A stretch of DNA of 41,868 nt from CBDUWP01 sp965370955 (GTDB lineage: Bacteria; Planctomycetota; Phycisphaerae; Sedimentisphaerales; Anaerobacaceae), in NCBI GenBank assembly GCA_965370955.1, contig CBDUWP010000004.1:1-41868 (forward strand). The letters run 5' to 3'. A model generated the notes under the pieces. It was given only the letters and a program-made list of their open reading frames with translations. It had not been told where the DNA came from and searched no databases. Shown in pieces: positions 32,920 through 41,565 of the stretch. The position numbers were made by a program, and so were the translations under genes. Each line of letters begins with the position of its first letter. Within the stretch, counting starts at the first letter, position 1.

Positions 32920-34464
32920 TTATTTCTTTGCCATACTCATCACATAATTTACTAACAGTTTCACGCCGAATCCTCTTGACCCTTCAGCCGCAAACACTGT
33001 AGCCGTATCGAACAGGTCGACTCCTGCGATATCCAGATGCGCCCACTTTCTTTTTCCTGCAAATTGCGATAGGAACGCCGCTGCAGAACATGCTCCTCCC
33101 CATCTTCCGCCGATATTTTTCAGGTCAGCGATTTTGCTTTTCATTTCTCCGACATATTGTTTTCCGCTCGGCAGATGCCAGACCTTTTCGCCTGTTTGTT
33201 TAGCAGCTTTTTCGAGTTTTTTGATTAGTTCGTCGTCCGACCCCATGAGTCCGGCCATATATTGTCCAAGCGCCACCATGCAGGCTCCCGTCAGGGTTGC
33301 GATATCGACAATCACGTCGCATCCCTGTTTGTCAGCATATGCGATAGCGTCGCACAGGATCATTCTTCCTTCTGCGTCTGTGTTTTGTATTTCGACAGTT
33401 TTTCCGCTATATGTTGTTATGATGTCACCGGGCCGGTAGCTGTTTCCAGACGGCATATTTTCCGCCGCCGGTATAAGTCCGTAAACATTAACGTTCGGCT
33501 TAAGTTGTGCGATAGCTTTCATAGCAGCTAGGACTGCGATTCCGCCGGACTTGTCGAATTTCATATCCTGCATTCCGTTTGATGGCTTGATGCTGATTCC
33601 ACCGCTGTCGAATGTCACTGCCTTTCCGACCAATCCGATTGTCGGCAATTTTTTAGCTTTGGCTGATTTTGCGATATACTTTAGCACGATCAATTTCGGC
33701 TCTGATTTTGATCCTTGCCCGACAGCCAAGATTCCGCCCATCGATTTTGCTTTTAGCGTTTGTTTATTCATCACACTGCATGTAAGATTTGCAAATGGTT
33801 TAGCGATTTTTTTCGCTTCTTTTGCCAGCGTTTCTGGATTGATAACATTTCCGGGCCGGTTCGCTAAAGTCCTCGCCAGATTTTGTGCTTTTCCGATTAT
33901 TGTTCCGACTGCGACAGCTTTTTTGATCACAGCCATTTTCCCATCATTATCATCAGCGATTGTCACTGTGATATCGCTCGGTTTTTTGTCATTTTTTTTC
34001 GGCGTAATATATTCGTCATATTTATATGCTCCGAAATACGATGCCTCTGTAATAATTTGCGTCATCTTTTCGAGTTTGATTTTGTTTGGCATCACTTGAT
34101 GGATCAGCATAGTGACATTTTTCGCTTTTAGTGCTACAGCTTTTTTGGCGGCGCTTGCGACGGCATTTCTTGCAACATCTTCAGTTAGATCTTTTTTCTT
34201 GCCGAGTCCGACCAACATAATCCTCTTAGCAGCGACAGCTTTTGTTTTGCCGTAGATTACTGCGAGATCATTTTCGTTAGCCTTGAAATCTCCAAGTTTG
34301 ATTAAGCCGCTTATTTGTCCAGAGAGAGCTTTGTCTAATTTTTGACAATTTTTACCGAGCTTTTCTTTCGCCAAAATTCCCACACAGAGCAGATCTGTTT
34401 TTCGTTTAGCCCAATCAGCTTGGATTTTGCAGCAGTTTACTTTAATCTTGATCAGTTGTTTCAT
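32920..34464 (-). CDS. pepA: Leucyl aminopeptidase (M17)
   Basis: A 514-residue cytosolic aminopeptidase that forms hexamers with two metal ions per active site. The C-terminal catalytic domain shows KAVTFDSGGISIKP, KFDKSGGIAV, and the signature NTDAEGRMILCDA; the N-terminal third is the variable macrodomain-like part. The start at ATG 34464 is 22 bp after the prfB stop. Some PepA proteins also bind DNA in plasmid recombination, but nothing here requires that. Confidence 0.95.
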   Translation of the reverse strand: MKQLIKIKVNCCKIQADWAKRKTDLLCVGILAKEKLGKNCQKLDKALSGQISGLIKLGDFKANENDLAVIYGKTKAVAAKRIMLVGLGKKKDLTEDVARNAVASAAKKAVALKAKNVTMLIHQVMPNKIKLEKMTQIITEASYFGAYKYDEYITPKKNDKKPSDITVTIADDNDGKMAVIKKAVAVGTIIGKAQNLARTLANRPGNVINPETLAKEAKKIAKPFANLTCSVMNKQTLKAKSMGGILAVGQGSKSEPKLIVLKYIAKSAKAKKLPTIGLVGKAVTFDSGGISIKPSNGMQDMKFDKSGGIAVLAAMKAIAQLKPNVNVYGLIPAAENMPSGNSYRPGDIITTYSGKTVEIQNTDAEGRMILCDAIAYADKQGCDVIVDIATLTGACMVALGQYMAGLMGSDDELIKKLEKAAKQTGEKVWHLPSGKQYVGEMKSKIADLKNIGGRWGGACSAAAFLSQFAGKRKWAHLDIAGVDLFDTATVFAAEGSRGFGVKLLVNYVMSMAKK

Positions 34465-34486
34465 TTTTGTCCTCGCATACGATTTA

Positions 34487-35618
34487 TTATTTGATGGTTG
34501 ACTTATTTTTGTTACTTTTTTTCGCTTTATATTTCAGATAGCTCTCGATAAACCCCTCGATATCGCCATCCATTATAGCCGCCACATTTCCGACTTGATA
34601 ATCGGTTCGGTGGTCCTTGACCATTTGATATGGCTGCATCACATAGCTTCTAATTTGGCTTCCCCACGCAATTTCCCCTTTATTGCCATAGAGCCTTGCG
34701 ATTTCGGAATCTCTTTTCTGTTGTTCGAGCATATAGAGCCTTGACTTGAGCATTTTCATTGCCTGCGCTTTATTTTTATGCTGGCTTCTTCCGCTTTGGC
34801 ATTGCACAACAATTGACGTTTCCAAATGCGTTATCCTCACAGCCGAGCTTGTTTTATTTACATGTTGACCGCCTGCTCCGCTCGCTCTGTAGTAATCGAC
34901 TCTAATATCTTCATCTTTAATTTCGATATCGATATCGTCATCAAATTCCGGAATAACATCGACCGCCGCAAAGCTGGTATGCCTTCTCTTTTGCGAATCG
35001 AACGGGCTGATTCTGACGAGCCGATGCACACCTGTTTCGCAGGACAGTTTACCGAATGCGAACTTTCCCTTAACGTTTAGGGTTACCGATCGAATGCCCG
35101 CTTCTTCTCCTGCTGTCAGGTCGAGTTCAGAAAATTTAAATCCATTCCTCTCAAAATATCGGACATACATTCTCATCAGCATTTGCACCCAGTCGCAGCT
35201 TTCCGTTCCCCCTGCTCCTGCATGGATACTGAAAAAACAATTTTTCATATCAGTTGGCGCAGCTAAAAGTCCCGCCAATTCTATTTCGTCGCATTTTTTG
35301 GTAAGATCCTCCGCATCCTTTGCGATCGAATCCAACGTTTGCTGATCGTTTTCTTCGATTGCCATTTGGAATAGTTCCTCGATATCCTCGATATCTGCCG
35401 CCATTTTATTCGCCGGCACCACGATAGCTTTCAGGATGCTCAACTGTTCTACGACGCCCTTTGCCTGTTTCGGATTATCCCAAAAATTCGGCATTGCCAT
35501 CATGTTTTCCAATTTTTTCAGTTGGTCTGTTTTCGCAGCCAAGTCAAAGCCAGTCCCGGACATTAGCTATCCGGGCCGCGAGTTTTTCGATAATCACTTT
35601 CAGTTCTGCCGTTTCCAT
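34487..35618 (-). CDS. prfB: Peptide chain release factor 2, with programmed +1 frameshift
   Basis: RF2 ends translation at UGA and UAA. The main frame (to 34487) carries the SPF anticodon-like tripeptide in RISPFDSQ and GAGGQHVNK, the catalytic GGQ. The real start is ATG 35618: it reads 24 codons (METAELKVIIEKL...) to CTT TGA C at 35549-35543, where a +1 shift yields ...DWL then DLAAKTDQL. The joined product is about 376 residues, normal for RF2. This is the well-known autoregulatory shift of prfB. The stimulator upstream is only a partial Shine-Dalgarno (CGGGAC) rather than AGGGGG. AAGGATAGGG precedes the start. The gene heads a prfB-pepA-folE run. Confidence 0.93.
35543..35549 (-). promoter_or_regulatory. 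prfB +1 programmed frameshift site CTTTGAC
   Basis: On the minus strand CTT-TGA-C places an in-frame UGA followed by C, the weakest termination context, at codon 25. The downstream frame continues RF2 without a gap. When RF2 is scarce, ribosomes pause and slip on CTT/TTT. Confidence 0.92.
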
Positions 35619-35668
35619 ATTGCCCTATCCTTAGCATCATCTAACAAGCTTTATATTTTCAGTCCACT

Positions 35669-35697
35669 TTTATACCACATAATTTCTATTGCCGCAA
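35669..35697 (-). promoter_or_regulatory. Candidate sigma-70 promoter of prfB
   Basis: On the minus strand TTGCGG (35697-35692), a 17-bp spacer and TATAAA (35674-35669) lie about 50 bp before the prfB ATG. Confidence 0.5.
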
Positions 35698-35708
35698 GAT
35701 TGCCATCA

Positions 35709-37118
35709 TCAGTCAGCCAAAATAGAGACATATCTTGCTGACGATCGGTTTTTCACCAGCAGCAATAAATATTTATCATTTTTGACTTGATTGATTATTT
35801 CGTAAAATTCTTTAACATTTCCGACTGGCCTTTTGTTTACTTCCACGATAACCAGCCCTGCTTTTAGCCCTGTTTTTTGTGCGATAGATTCAGGTTCAAC
35901 TCCGCTGATCATCACTCCTTTGGTTGATTTTAACCTGATTTTTTTAGCCATTTTTTTTGTGATTTCAGACACAGTAAAACCCAGATTAGCCAAAACATTT
36001 TTATCGATTTCGACGACCAATGTCACTTTGTCCTTATTTCTAATCACCACAATATTTGTTTTTTCGCCCGGTGTTAGCATTGCTGCCCTATTTCTGAACA
36101 CTTCGGTTCCATCAATAATCGCGCCGTCAAATTCGACAACGACATCACCTATTTTTAGTCCAGCTTTTTCCGCAGTTGACCCTTGGATAATTCCTGTAAT
36201 GACCACTCCTTTGGCATTTTTCAATCCGAGTGACTTCGCCCATTTAGGCGTTAGCTGCTGCACATAAATATCGAGTGAACCTCTGACGACCCTTCCTTTT
36301 TCCATCAACTTCAGATAGATTGCTTTTGCGATATCAGCCGGCACAGCCAGCCCTATCCCCATATTTCCGCCGGTTCTGCTGACGATAGCTGTATTGACAC
36401 CGATCGCTTTGCCGTTTAGATTTATCAATGGCCCGCCTGAATTTCCCGGATTGATTGCCGCATCGGTTTGAATAAAATCCTCGTAGTCCGTAATGCCCAC
36501 ATTGTTTCTCCCCTTTGCGCTAACGATTCCCGCCGTCACTGTATGGCTTAAACCGAACGGATTTCCGATAGCTAAAACCCATTGCCCAACTTTCAACTCG
36601 TCCGAATTTGCCCATTCGATATAGGGCGTATTTTCAGCCTCGATTTTCAAAACCGCAATATCAGATATGCGATCTGTCCCGATGATTTTTGCTTTGAACT
36701 CGCTCGAGTCGCCCAATTTAATTGTTATACTGCTGGTTTGGCTAACCACATGATTATTCGTAATAATATATCCATCATTTGTGATCAGAAATCCCGATGC
36801 CTGCATCAATCGATTGGCCGGTTTTTGTGTTTGTTTACGGTTTGGCGAGAGCAATTTATCAAAAAAATCATCATCGAAGAAGGGACTATGCTTTTGCTTA
36901 TTTTCATCTGGATAGATTTTTTCGACCTGCACACTCACTATTGCCGGTGATGTTTTTTCGACAACAGCCGCAAACCCGTCACTCATTTGTTTTAGCGAGA
37001 TGACGCACTCTTCTGCATATTTTTTATTCTTTGCTTTTGTTTTCGACGATTTGGCCAGCCCCACATTCACCATCAATAGTAATAATGCCGTAACCATAAT
37101 TTTTTTTGCCAAAGACAT
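35709..37118 (-). CDS. degP: HtrA/DegP family periplasmic serine protease with two PDZ domains
   Basis: A 469-residue envelope quality-control protease. A signal peptide (AKKIMVTALLLLMVNVGLA) opens the protein. The chymotrypsin-type triad is in ITNNHVV (His), SDIAVLKIE (Asp) and NPGNSGGPLI (Ser). Two PDZ domains follow, each with the GV-x-I-x-G carboxylate loop: KGVVITGIIQGS and KGVMISGVEPES. ATG 37118 is chosen because GAGGG stands seven bases before it and the signal peptide starts at once; the frame is open to 37151. Confidence 0.93.
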   Translation of the reverse strand: MSLAKKIMVTALLLLMVNVGLAKSSKTKAKNKKYAEECVISLKQMSDGFAAVVEKTSPAIVSVQVEKIYPDENKQKHSPFFDDDFFDKLLSPNRKQTQKPANRLMQASGFLITNDGYIITNNHVVSQTSSITIKLGDSSEFKAKIIGTDRISDIAVLKIEAENTPYIEWANSDELKVGQWVLAIGNPFGLSHTVTAGIVSAKGRNNVGITDYEDFIQTDAAINPGNSGGPLINLNGKAIGVNTAIVSRTGGNMGIGLAVPADIAKAIYLKLMEKGRVVRGSLDIYVQQLTPKWAKSLGLKNAKGVVITGIIQGSTAEKAGLKIGDVVVEFDGAIIDGTEVFRNRAAMLTPGEKTNIVVIRNKDKVTLVVEIDKNVLANLGFTVSEITKKMAKKIRLKSTKGVMISGVEPESIAQKTGLKAGLVIVEVNKRPVGNVKEFYEIINQVKNDKYLLLLVKNRSSARYVSILAD

Positions 37119-37160
37119 ATAATTACCCTCAGATAAAAAAGAAATCGCCAATATCTAATT

Positions 37161-37189
37161 ATGATACCAATTGAGTCATCGACTTACAA
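37161..37189 (-). promoter_or_regulatory. Candidate sigma-70 promoter of the htrA gene
   Basis: On the minus strand TTGTAA (37189-37184), a 17-bp spacer and TATCAT (37166-37161) lie about 43 bp before the start. It sits just after the terminator of the preceding gene, so the htrA gene should have its own transcript. Confidence 0.5.
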
Positions 37190-37206
37190 GAAGTCCGATC
37201 AACAAA

Positions 37207-37236
37207 AAAAGCCCCGTTTTTTTTCACGGGGCTTTT
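37207..37236 (-). terminator. Rho-independent terminator of the aminotransferase gene
   Basis: AAAAGCCCCGT and ACGGGGCTTTT (37207-37217 with 37226-37236) form an 11-bp stem; on the minus strand it is followed by a run of seven T. It lies 34 bp past the aminotransferase stop. Confidence 0.88.
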
Positions 37237-37269
37237 GAAAAACACTGCTATATTACCGAGCTGCATCAA

Positions 37270-38358
37270 CTATTGAATTTCGTCATCGATCCAGCCTGTC
37301 AATTCTTCAAGATCCGCCATTGTAATATCGCCCATATGTGCGATTCTGAACGACTTTTCTTTCAGTTTTCCGTAGCCGTTTCCGAAAACGGTGTTATGTT
37401 TTTCTTGGATAGCTCCGATGGTTTTAGCGACATCGATTCCTTTAGTATTTTTGATAGCCGTCAGGGTGTTCGATGCATATTGTGGCTCGCAGAACAGGTC
37501 GAAATTTTTCGTTGCCCAGCTTCTAACGAATTCAGCCATTTCAGCATGTCTTTTCCAAACATTTTCCATACCTTCTGCGACGAGTTTTTTACATTGATAA
37601 TTCAGCGCCATAATATGCGGCACGTTCGGTGTCACTAGCGTTTGATTTTTCGCTGCATTTTTCGCCCATAGCTGGAAATCGAAATAGTAGCCTCTATTTT
37701 TAACGGTTGCGCTTTTTTCCAAAGCCCTATCGCTAACAGCCGCGATAGCTAGTCCCGGTGGAATTGCAAAGGCTTTCTGCACTGACGCCAACACAACATC
37801 CCAGCCCAATTCGTCAAACTTCAGTTCCATACCCACTACCGCGCTGACTGCATCGACGAAGACCAGGACTTGGGGATATTTTTCCTTCATCATTTTACTG
37901 ATTTCGGCTATTGGATTTGTCAAGCCTGTAGATGTTTCGTTATAGACTAATGTTATCGCCGCATATTTTCCGCTGGCCAATTTTTCATCGATCATTTCAG
38001 CTGTTATTGGCTTACCCCAATCGACTTTCAGTTGGTCAACATTTTTTCCGCAAGCTGTGACGACTGACGCCCATTTATCGCTAAAAGCTCCGCAGCAGGT
38101 AGCCAGCACCACATCGTCATCTGCGACGCAATTTCTAATAGCCGCTTCCCACAATCCGGATGCGGAGGAGGTAGACAGAAAAATATTTTGTTCTGTGAAT
38201 AAAATCTGTTTCAGCATCTCTACTGTTTCGCCCTGCAGTGCGGCATATTCTTTTCCGCGATGTCCCAATGTTGGCCGCGCGAGTTGCTCGAGCACATCTT
38301 GGTCCACTTTAACAGGTCCAGGGATGAACAATCTTGGAGGATTTTTCCAATCTGCCAT
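37270..38358 (-). CDS. Class V aminotransferase (alanine-glyoxylate / serine-type)
   Basis: A 362-residue PLP enzyme. It opens with LFIPGPVKV, the usual start of this subgroup, followed by LGHRGKEY, STSSASGLWEAAI (cofactor phosphate region), LVYNETSTGL, the Asp in VDAVSAVVGME, and the Schiff-base Lys in ASVQKAFAIPPGLA. Family members use serine, alanine or phosphoserine with an oxoacid. The next gene upstream is DUF1015, a pairing often seen with serine-biosynthesis genes, so a phosphoserine or serine aminotransferase role is a reasonable inference. No serA or serB is in view. Confidence 0.88.
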   Translation of the reverse strand: MADWKNPPRLFIPGPVKVDQDVLEQLARPTLGHRGKEYAALQGETVEMLKQILFTEQNIFLSTSSASGLWEAAIRNCVADDDVVLATCCGAFSDKWASVVTACGKNVDQLKVDWGKPITAEMIDEKLASGKYAAITLVYNETSTGLTNPIAEISKMMKEKYPQVLVFVDAVSAVVGMELKFDELGWDVVLASVQKAFAIPPGLAIAAVSDRALEKSATVKNRGYYFDFQLWAKNAAKNQTLVTPNVPHIMALNYQCKKLVAEGMENVWKRHAEMAEFVRSWATKNFDLFCEPQYASNTLTAIKNTKGIDVAKTIGAIQEKHNTVFGNGYGKLKEKSFRIAHMGDITMADLEELTGWIDDEIQ

Positions 38359-38469
38359 TTTAAGACTCTCCTGTCAATTCTGCCGACAGTCACATTTGCT
38401 CGACCAACTTTCCCATGAAAGTTTTAAGGATCGTCAATTTCTCTGTCAGCCCAAATAAAATATATTTTT

Positions 38470-39753
38470 TTACAGCTTATCTATCACGAGTCCCGTATAA
38501 ATTTTCGGGAAGAAGTAGGTTGATTTTTGCGGCATTCTTTCTCCGGCGTCAGCCACCTGCTCGATTTGCTTTAGCTTTGGCGGATTCATAAAGAACGCTG
38601 CTTGTGCTTTTTGGTTATCGACATCTTTGAGCATATCATCGATTGCGTTCGGCGTATCTTTTAGGTAGTTGACATTGGTTTGATTCGCCATTTTTTCTTC
38701 ATCGATTTCGAGCAGATTTTCTAGGATGAGCTTATGCAACACAGCCACATCGAGATTTTTCCAAGCCTCGCTTTTATCCTCTGCTACTTTCTCCATAGCT
38801 TCTTTGTCGTTTAGCACTGCCAGATAAAATTTTTCATCTGCATAAACACCGAAGGCATTTTCGTTTTTGTCGCCTTCGTTTTTCATTTCTGTCAGCATCG
38901 CATTTTTATTATCAAACGTTTCGATATTGAAAGCTGTTTTCAATTTTTTTATCAATTTTTCGCAGCTGAAATTTTCGAGATTTTTCACCAGCCTATGCGT
39001 CGCCAAAACTATCAAGCCTTTGTGACAGGTATTTGCAAAAGTCAGCATTTGATAACTTGTTTTGTCAGGTTCATTGATTTCTGCATATTTTAGAGCTGTC
39101 GTATACCTATGATGTCCGTCAGCTATGACAACTGATTTATCCTTCATCATTTCGATGATTTGCTGGATTTGTTTTTTGTCATTTATGAGAAACAATCGAT
39201 GTCGAACATTTTGTTCATCGACAAAATCTATTTCGCTTTTTTGTTCAGCGATTGCCTTTTGAATATATTTATCAGCCACATGTTTTGGATCATCATACAG
39301 CATAAAGACTTGCCCGAATTTCGCTTTGCAATTTGTTTGCAGTTTCAGTCTTCCGACGATCGGATTTTTCAAAACCTTTTCATGCGGCCGCACGATTTCC
39401 CCAAACTCTTCCAGTTTCGCCAGCGATATAAAACTTAGTCTTTGAAAATCTTCGCCTGCGACGACAAAGTTTTGGACATAGCCGTATATATTTTCGTGAT
39501 CGTCTTTTTTGAGAGCCTTTTCTTTGATCCAATCGTTAAAAAATTTCGCTGCTCTGGTATATTTATCATTACTATCTGAATCATTTTTTGTGGCCTTGCC
39601 TTGTATGATCCGAACGATATTGTGATCATTTTTGTTGTAGAGAGTTTGTTGGAGTTTTTCGTTGATAACATCATATGGCGGACTGATACAATCGCCGACA
39701 TTGCCGACTTTGTCACCATTAAATCTAAAACCTTCAAATGGTTGAATTTTCAT
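38470..39753 (-). CDS. DUF1015 family protein
   Basis: A 427-residue protein opening with KIQPFEGFRFN and VGDCISPPYDVI, with VIADGHHRYTTALKY (residues ~215-230) as the hallmark of DUF1015, a family of unknown function sometimes annotated as HTH or kinase-like. The GHHR segment recalls ParB/Srx-type nucleotide-binding folds. Start ATG 39753 has AAGGAG seven bases upstream, an excellent ribosome site. It precedes the aminotransferase by 111 bp. A short copy of its start lies just upstream (39803-39835). Confidence 0.87.
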   Translation of the reverse strand: MKIQPFEGFRFNGDKVGNVGDCISPPYDVINEKLQQTLYNKNDHNIVRIIQGKATKNDSDSNDKYTRAAKFFNDWIKEKALKKDDHENIYGYVQNFVVAGEDFQRLSFISLAKLEEFGEIVRPHEKVLKNPIVGRLKLQTNCKAKFGQVFMLYDDPKHVADKYIQKAIAEQKSEIDFVDEQNVRHRLFLINDKKQIQQIIEMMKDKSVVIADGHHRYTTALKYAEINEPDKTSYQMLTFANTCHKGLIVLATHRLVKNLENFSCEKLIKKLKTAFNIETFDNKNAMLTEMKNEGDKNENAFGVYADEKFYLAVLNDKEAMEKVAEDKSEAWKNLDVAVLHKLILENLLEIDEEKMANQTNVNYLKDTPNAIDDMLKDVDNQKAQAAFFMNPPKLKQIEQVADAGERMPQKSTYFFPKIYTGLVIDKL

Positions 39754-39802
39754 AATTTAGCTCCTTAACTCCAAACTGTTTAGTTGGTCAAAAAATCGCC
39801 AA

Positions 39803-39835
39803 TTAAAAATCCTTTTGAAATGGTTGAATTTTCAT
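39803..39835 (-). other. Ten-codon mini-ORF duplicating the DUF1015 start
   Basis: The minus strand reads ATG AAA ATT CAA CCA TTT, then four codons and TAA, giving MKIQPFQKDF. The first six codons equal those of the DUF1015 gene 50 bp downstream, and the bases before ATG (GGAAATAATCT) resemble that gene's leader (GGAGCTAAATT). It could be an upstream leader peptide, a duplication scar, or the stub of a lost paralogue. Confidence 0.5.
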
Positions 39836-40256
39836 AGATTATTTCCTTATTAGCCGAAACATTTCCAGCTTGTCCTGATAAAATTTTAGAAAAAACGCTA
39901 GACTTGACATACATATTGAACATTACTGATTTTCCGTGCCATTGCTGAAATTCTTGGCGACGGATTAGATTCACTGCTTAACTTATAAAAATCGGCCACA
40001 AATACCCTTCATCAGCGTGCAACTATAAAGTTGCCCCGACTTGCCGACATCGCTTGAAACCATTGAGAAAGTTAATAATACCCCAATTTTCGGTCTTTGT
40101 CAACCATTTATTTTTGATTATCGGCCAATAAAAAAAGACCCTGAAAGTTCATCATTTCAGCGTCCTTTATTTTGTTATTTTAATTCGCCAACAATTTGCT
40201 TATCACTATTGTGCATAGATTTTGATTTCGCGGGGAGTTTCACGAGTTTCACTCTG
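39836..40256. other. Intergenic stretch of about 420 bp
   Basis: No gene is supported. Apart from the trxA terminator at 40130-40168, I see only AT-rich sequence and short runs. Confidence 0.5.
40130..40168 (-). terminator. Rho-independent terminator downstream of trxA
   Basis: On the minus strand GACGCTGAAA (40164-40155) pairs with TTTCAGGGTC (40146-40137) with one G-G mismatch, an 8-nt loop and a T7 run after it. It lies about 90 bp past the trxA stop. Confidence 0.7.
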
Positions 40257-40583
40257 TTACAATACTTTATCTATAGCAGCGATCAGGTCATCTTTAGACA
40301 CTAGTCCGATCCATTTTTGTTCGATTGTTCCATTTTTGAATAGAATAATTGTCGGAATGGAAGTTACGCTAAATTCGACGGCACTTTCTTGACATTGGTC
40401 TGTATCGAGTTTACAGACTTTGGCTTTTTCTCCGTAGTGCTGTGCTATTTCTTCGATAACTGGGCCCATCATTTTACATGGTCCGCACCATGGCGCCCAG
40501 AAATCGACTAATACAGGCACTTCTGATTCATGCACAAGCGAGTCGAAGCTGGCATCATCTAATTGTATCACATTTTCGCTCAT
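40257..40583 (-). CDS. trxA: Thioredoxin
   Basis: A 108-residue thioredoxin with active site WCGPC at residues 32-36, FWAPWCGPCKMMGP, the buried Asp in VLVDFWA and the cis-Pro in SIPTIILFKNG. Reduces protein disulfides in the cytoplasm. Start ATG 40583 with AAAGGA seven bases upstream, own promoter and own terminator, so it is monocistronic. Confidence 0.97.
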   Translation of the reverse strand: MSENVIQLDDASFDSLVHESEVPVLVDFWAPWCGPCKMMGPVIEEIAQHYGEKAKVCKLDTDQCQESAVEFSVTSIPTIILFKNGTIEQKWIGLVSKDDLIAAIDKVL

Positions 40584-40653
40584 TGTAATCCTTTCGCAAG
40601 CAGCTTTTTTTAGCTTTGGCCGTATAATAATAATTACCGCTACATTGTCAGCA

Positions 40654-40683
40654 ATTATATATAGCCATGCGTATGGTTGTCAA
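40654..40683 (-). promoter_or_regulatory. Sigma-70 promoter of trxA
   Basis: On the minus strand TTGACA (40683-40678), an 18-bp spacer and TATAAT (40659-40654) are both perfect hexamers, about 70 bp before the ATG. Confidence 0.7.
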
Positions 40684-40742
40684 ACAGAAAATTAGACATG
40701 ATTAAATTCGTCATTGGTATTATATCGCAGTTTTTCTTCAGT

Positions 40743-40958
40743 TTGTCATTGCGATCGGCTTGTCCTGCAAAACCATTTAAGTCTGTCATTGCTTAGCAAA
40801 CAGAACCATTTTAAGATTGTCATTGCGAGCGTAGCGCGGCAATCTCTCATTAAGGAACCGATCCAACCTCAAGTGTGTCATTGCGAGCGTCTTGTCCTCC
40901 ATAGCCGGATACTAAATCCACTTCGGTGCCTGAGCCTGCCAAAGGCCGGCAATCTCGT
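40743..40958. repeat. Cluster of GTCATTGCGAG dispersed repeats
   Basis: GTCATTGC occurs four times (about 40744, 40787, 40819, 40876). The best full unit, 40819-40871, runs GTCATTGCGAGCGTAGCGCGGCAATCTC, then the flank shared with 32139-32208. The fourth copy ends at a second GGCAATCTC near 40950, and TTGTCCTCC or TTGTCCTGC follows several copies. The cluster fills most of the 40584-40962 gap, and no gene is supported there. Confidence 0.75.
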
Positions 40959-40962
40959 TTTG

Positions 40963-41292
40963 TTAATCGTTTGATTCGAGTTCGAATCCGACAGCCACAC
41001 CGATATTTGCATCTTGCAGCATATTTCTTCTTTCGACTCTGATAACTGTCCCGCTTTTGATTCTAGCGAAGCTGCCTTTTTTCTTAGCCAGTTCCATAGT
41101 TCTGGGGAAATTCAGTTCGATTTCTTGTCCTTCTCTAACTGGCACGGTCATTGGCAAGCTGATAAAGACTCCTGTTTTGCTGATATTCGCGCTTCTTCCG
41201 TTGAAGAATCTGTTTGCTTGCGGCAACCACACACTCACTGGCCACGACAGATCGGTTCTCGTTTCCCTACGTTGCTCAACTAAAGTCTCCAT
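40963..41292 (-). CDS. PilZ domain protein
   Basis: A 109-residue single PilZ domain. The c-di-GMP-binding RRETR (about residues 8-12) and the NISKTG motif (about 36-41; consensus D/NxSxxG) are both present, followed by EIELNFP, SGTVIRVE and GVAVGFEL beta strands. It should respond to c-di-GMP and act on motility, pili or polysaccharide output. Start ATG 41292 has GGAG ten bases upstream; the frame is open to 41316. Confidence 0.85.
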   Translation of the reverse strand: METLVEQRRETRTDLSWPVSVWLPQANRFFNGRSANISKTGVFISLPMTVPVREGQEIELNFPRTMELAKKKGSFARIKSGTVIRVERRNMLQDANIGVAVGFELESND

Positions 41293-41565
41293 TACTTTCA
41301 ATCTCCATATTAACAATAATCCATCATTAGTGAACCTATCGGCAATGTTAATTTAGGAAGGTTAGTTTATTTAGGTAATTGTTTACTTTTTTTTATACAA
41401 TTTATTAGATCGTTGATTAGCTTGAATAGCTGTCGTGATTATGGGACACTGGGTTGTTATTTTGCCTATTTTATTTCTCAAAAACCTGATTGTTTTTGCC
41501 ATATTAACAAGTTTTCGGAAAATTTTTAGGCTTTTCCAATTTCGTTTTTTTTTTACGAACAGCTC

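Noticed and set aside
39780..39974. A 64-codon minus-strand ORF downstream of trxA
   Set aside because: No ribosome site or family features; it overlaps the better explained mini-ORF in another frame.
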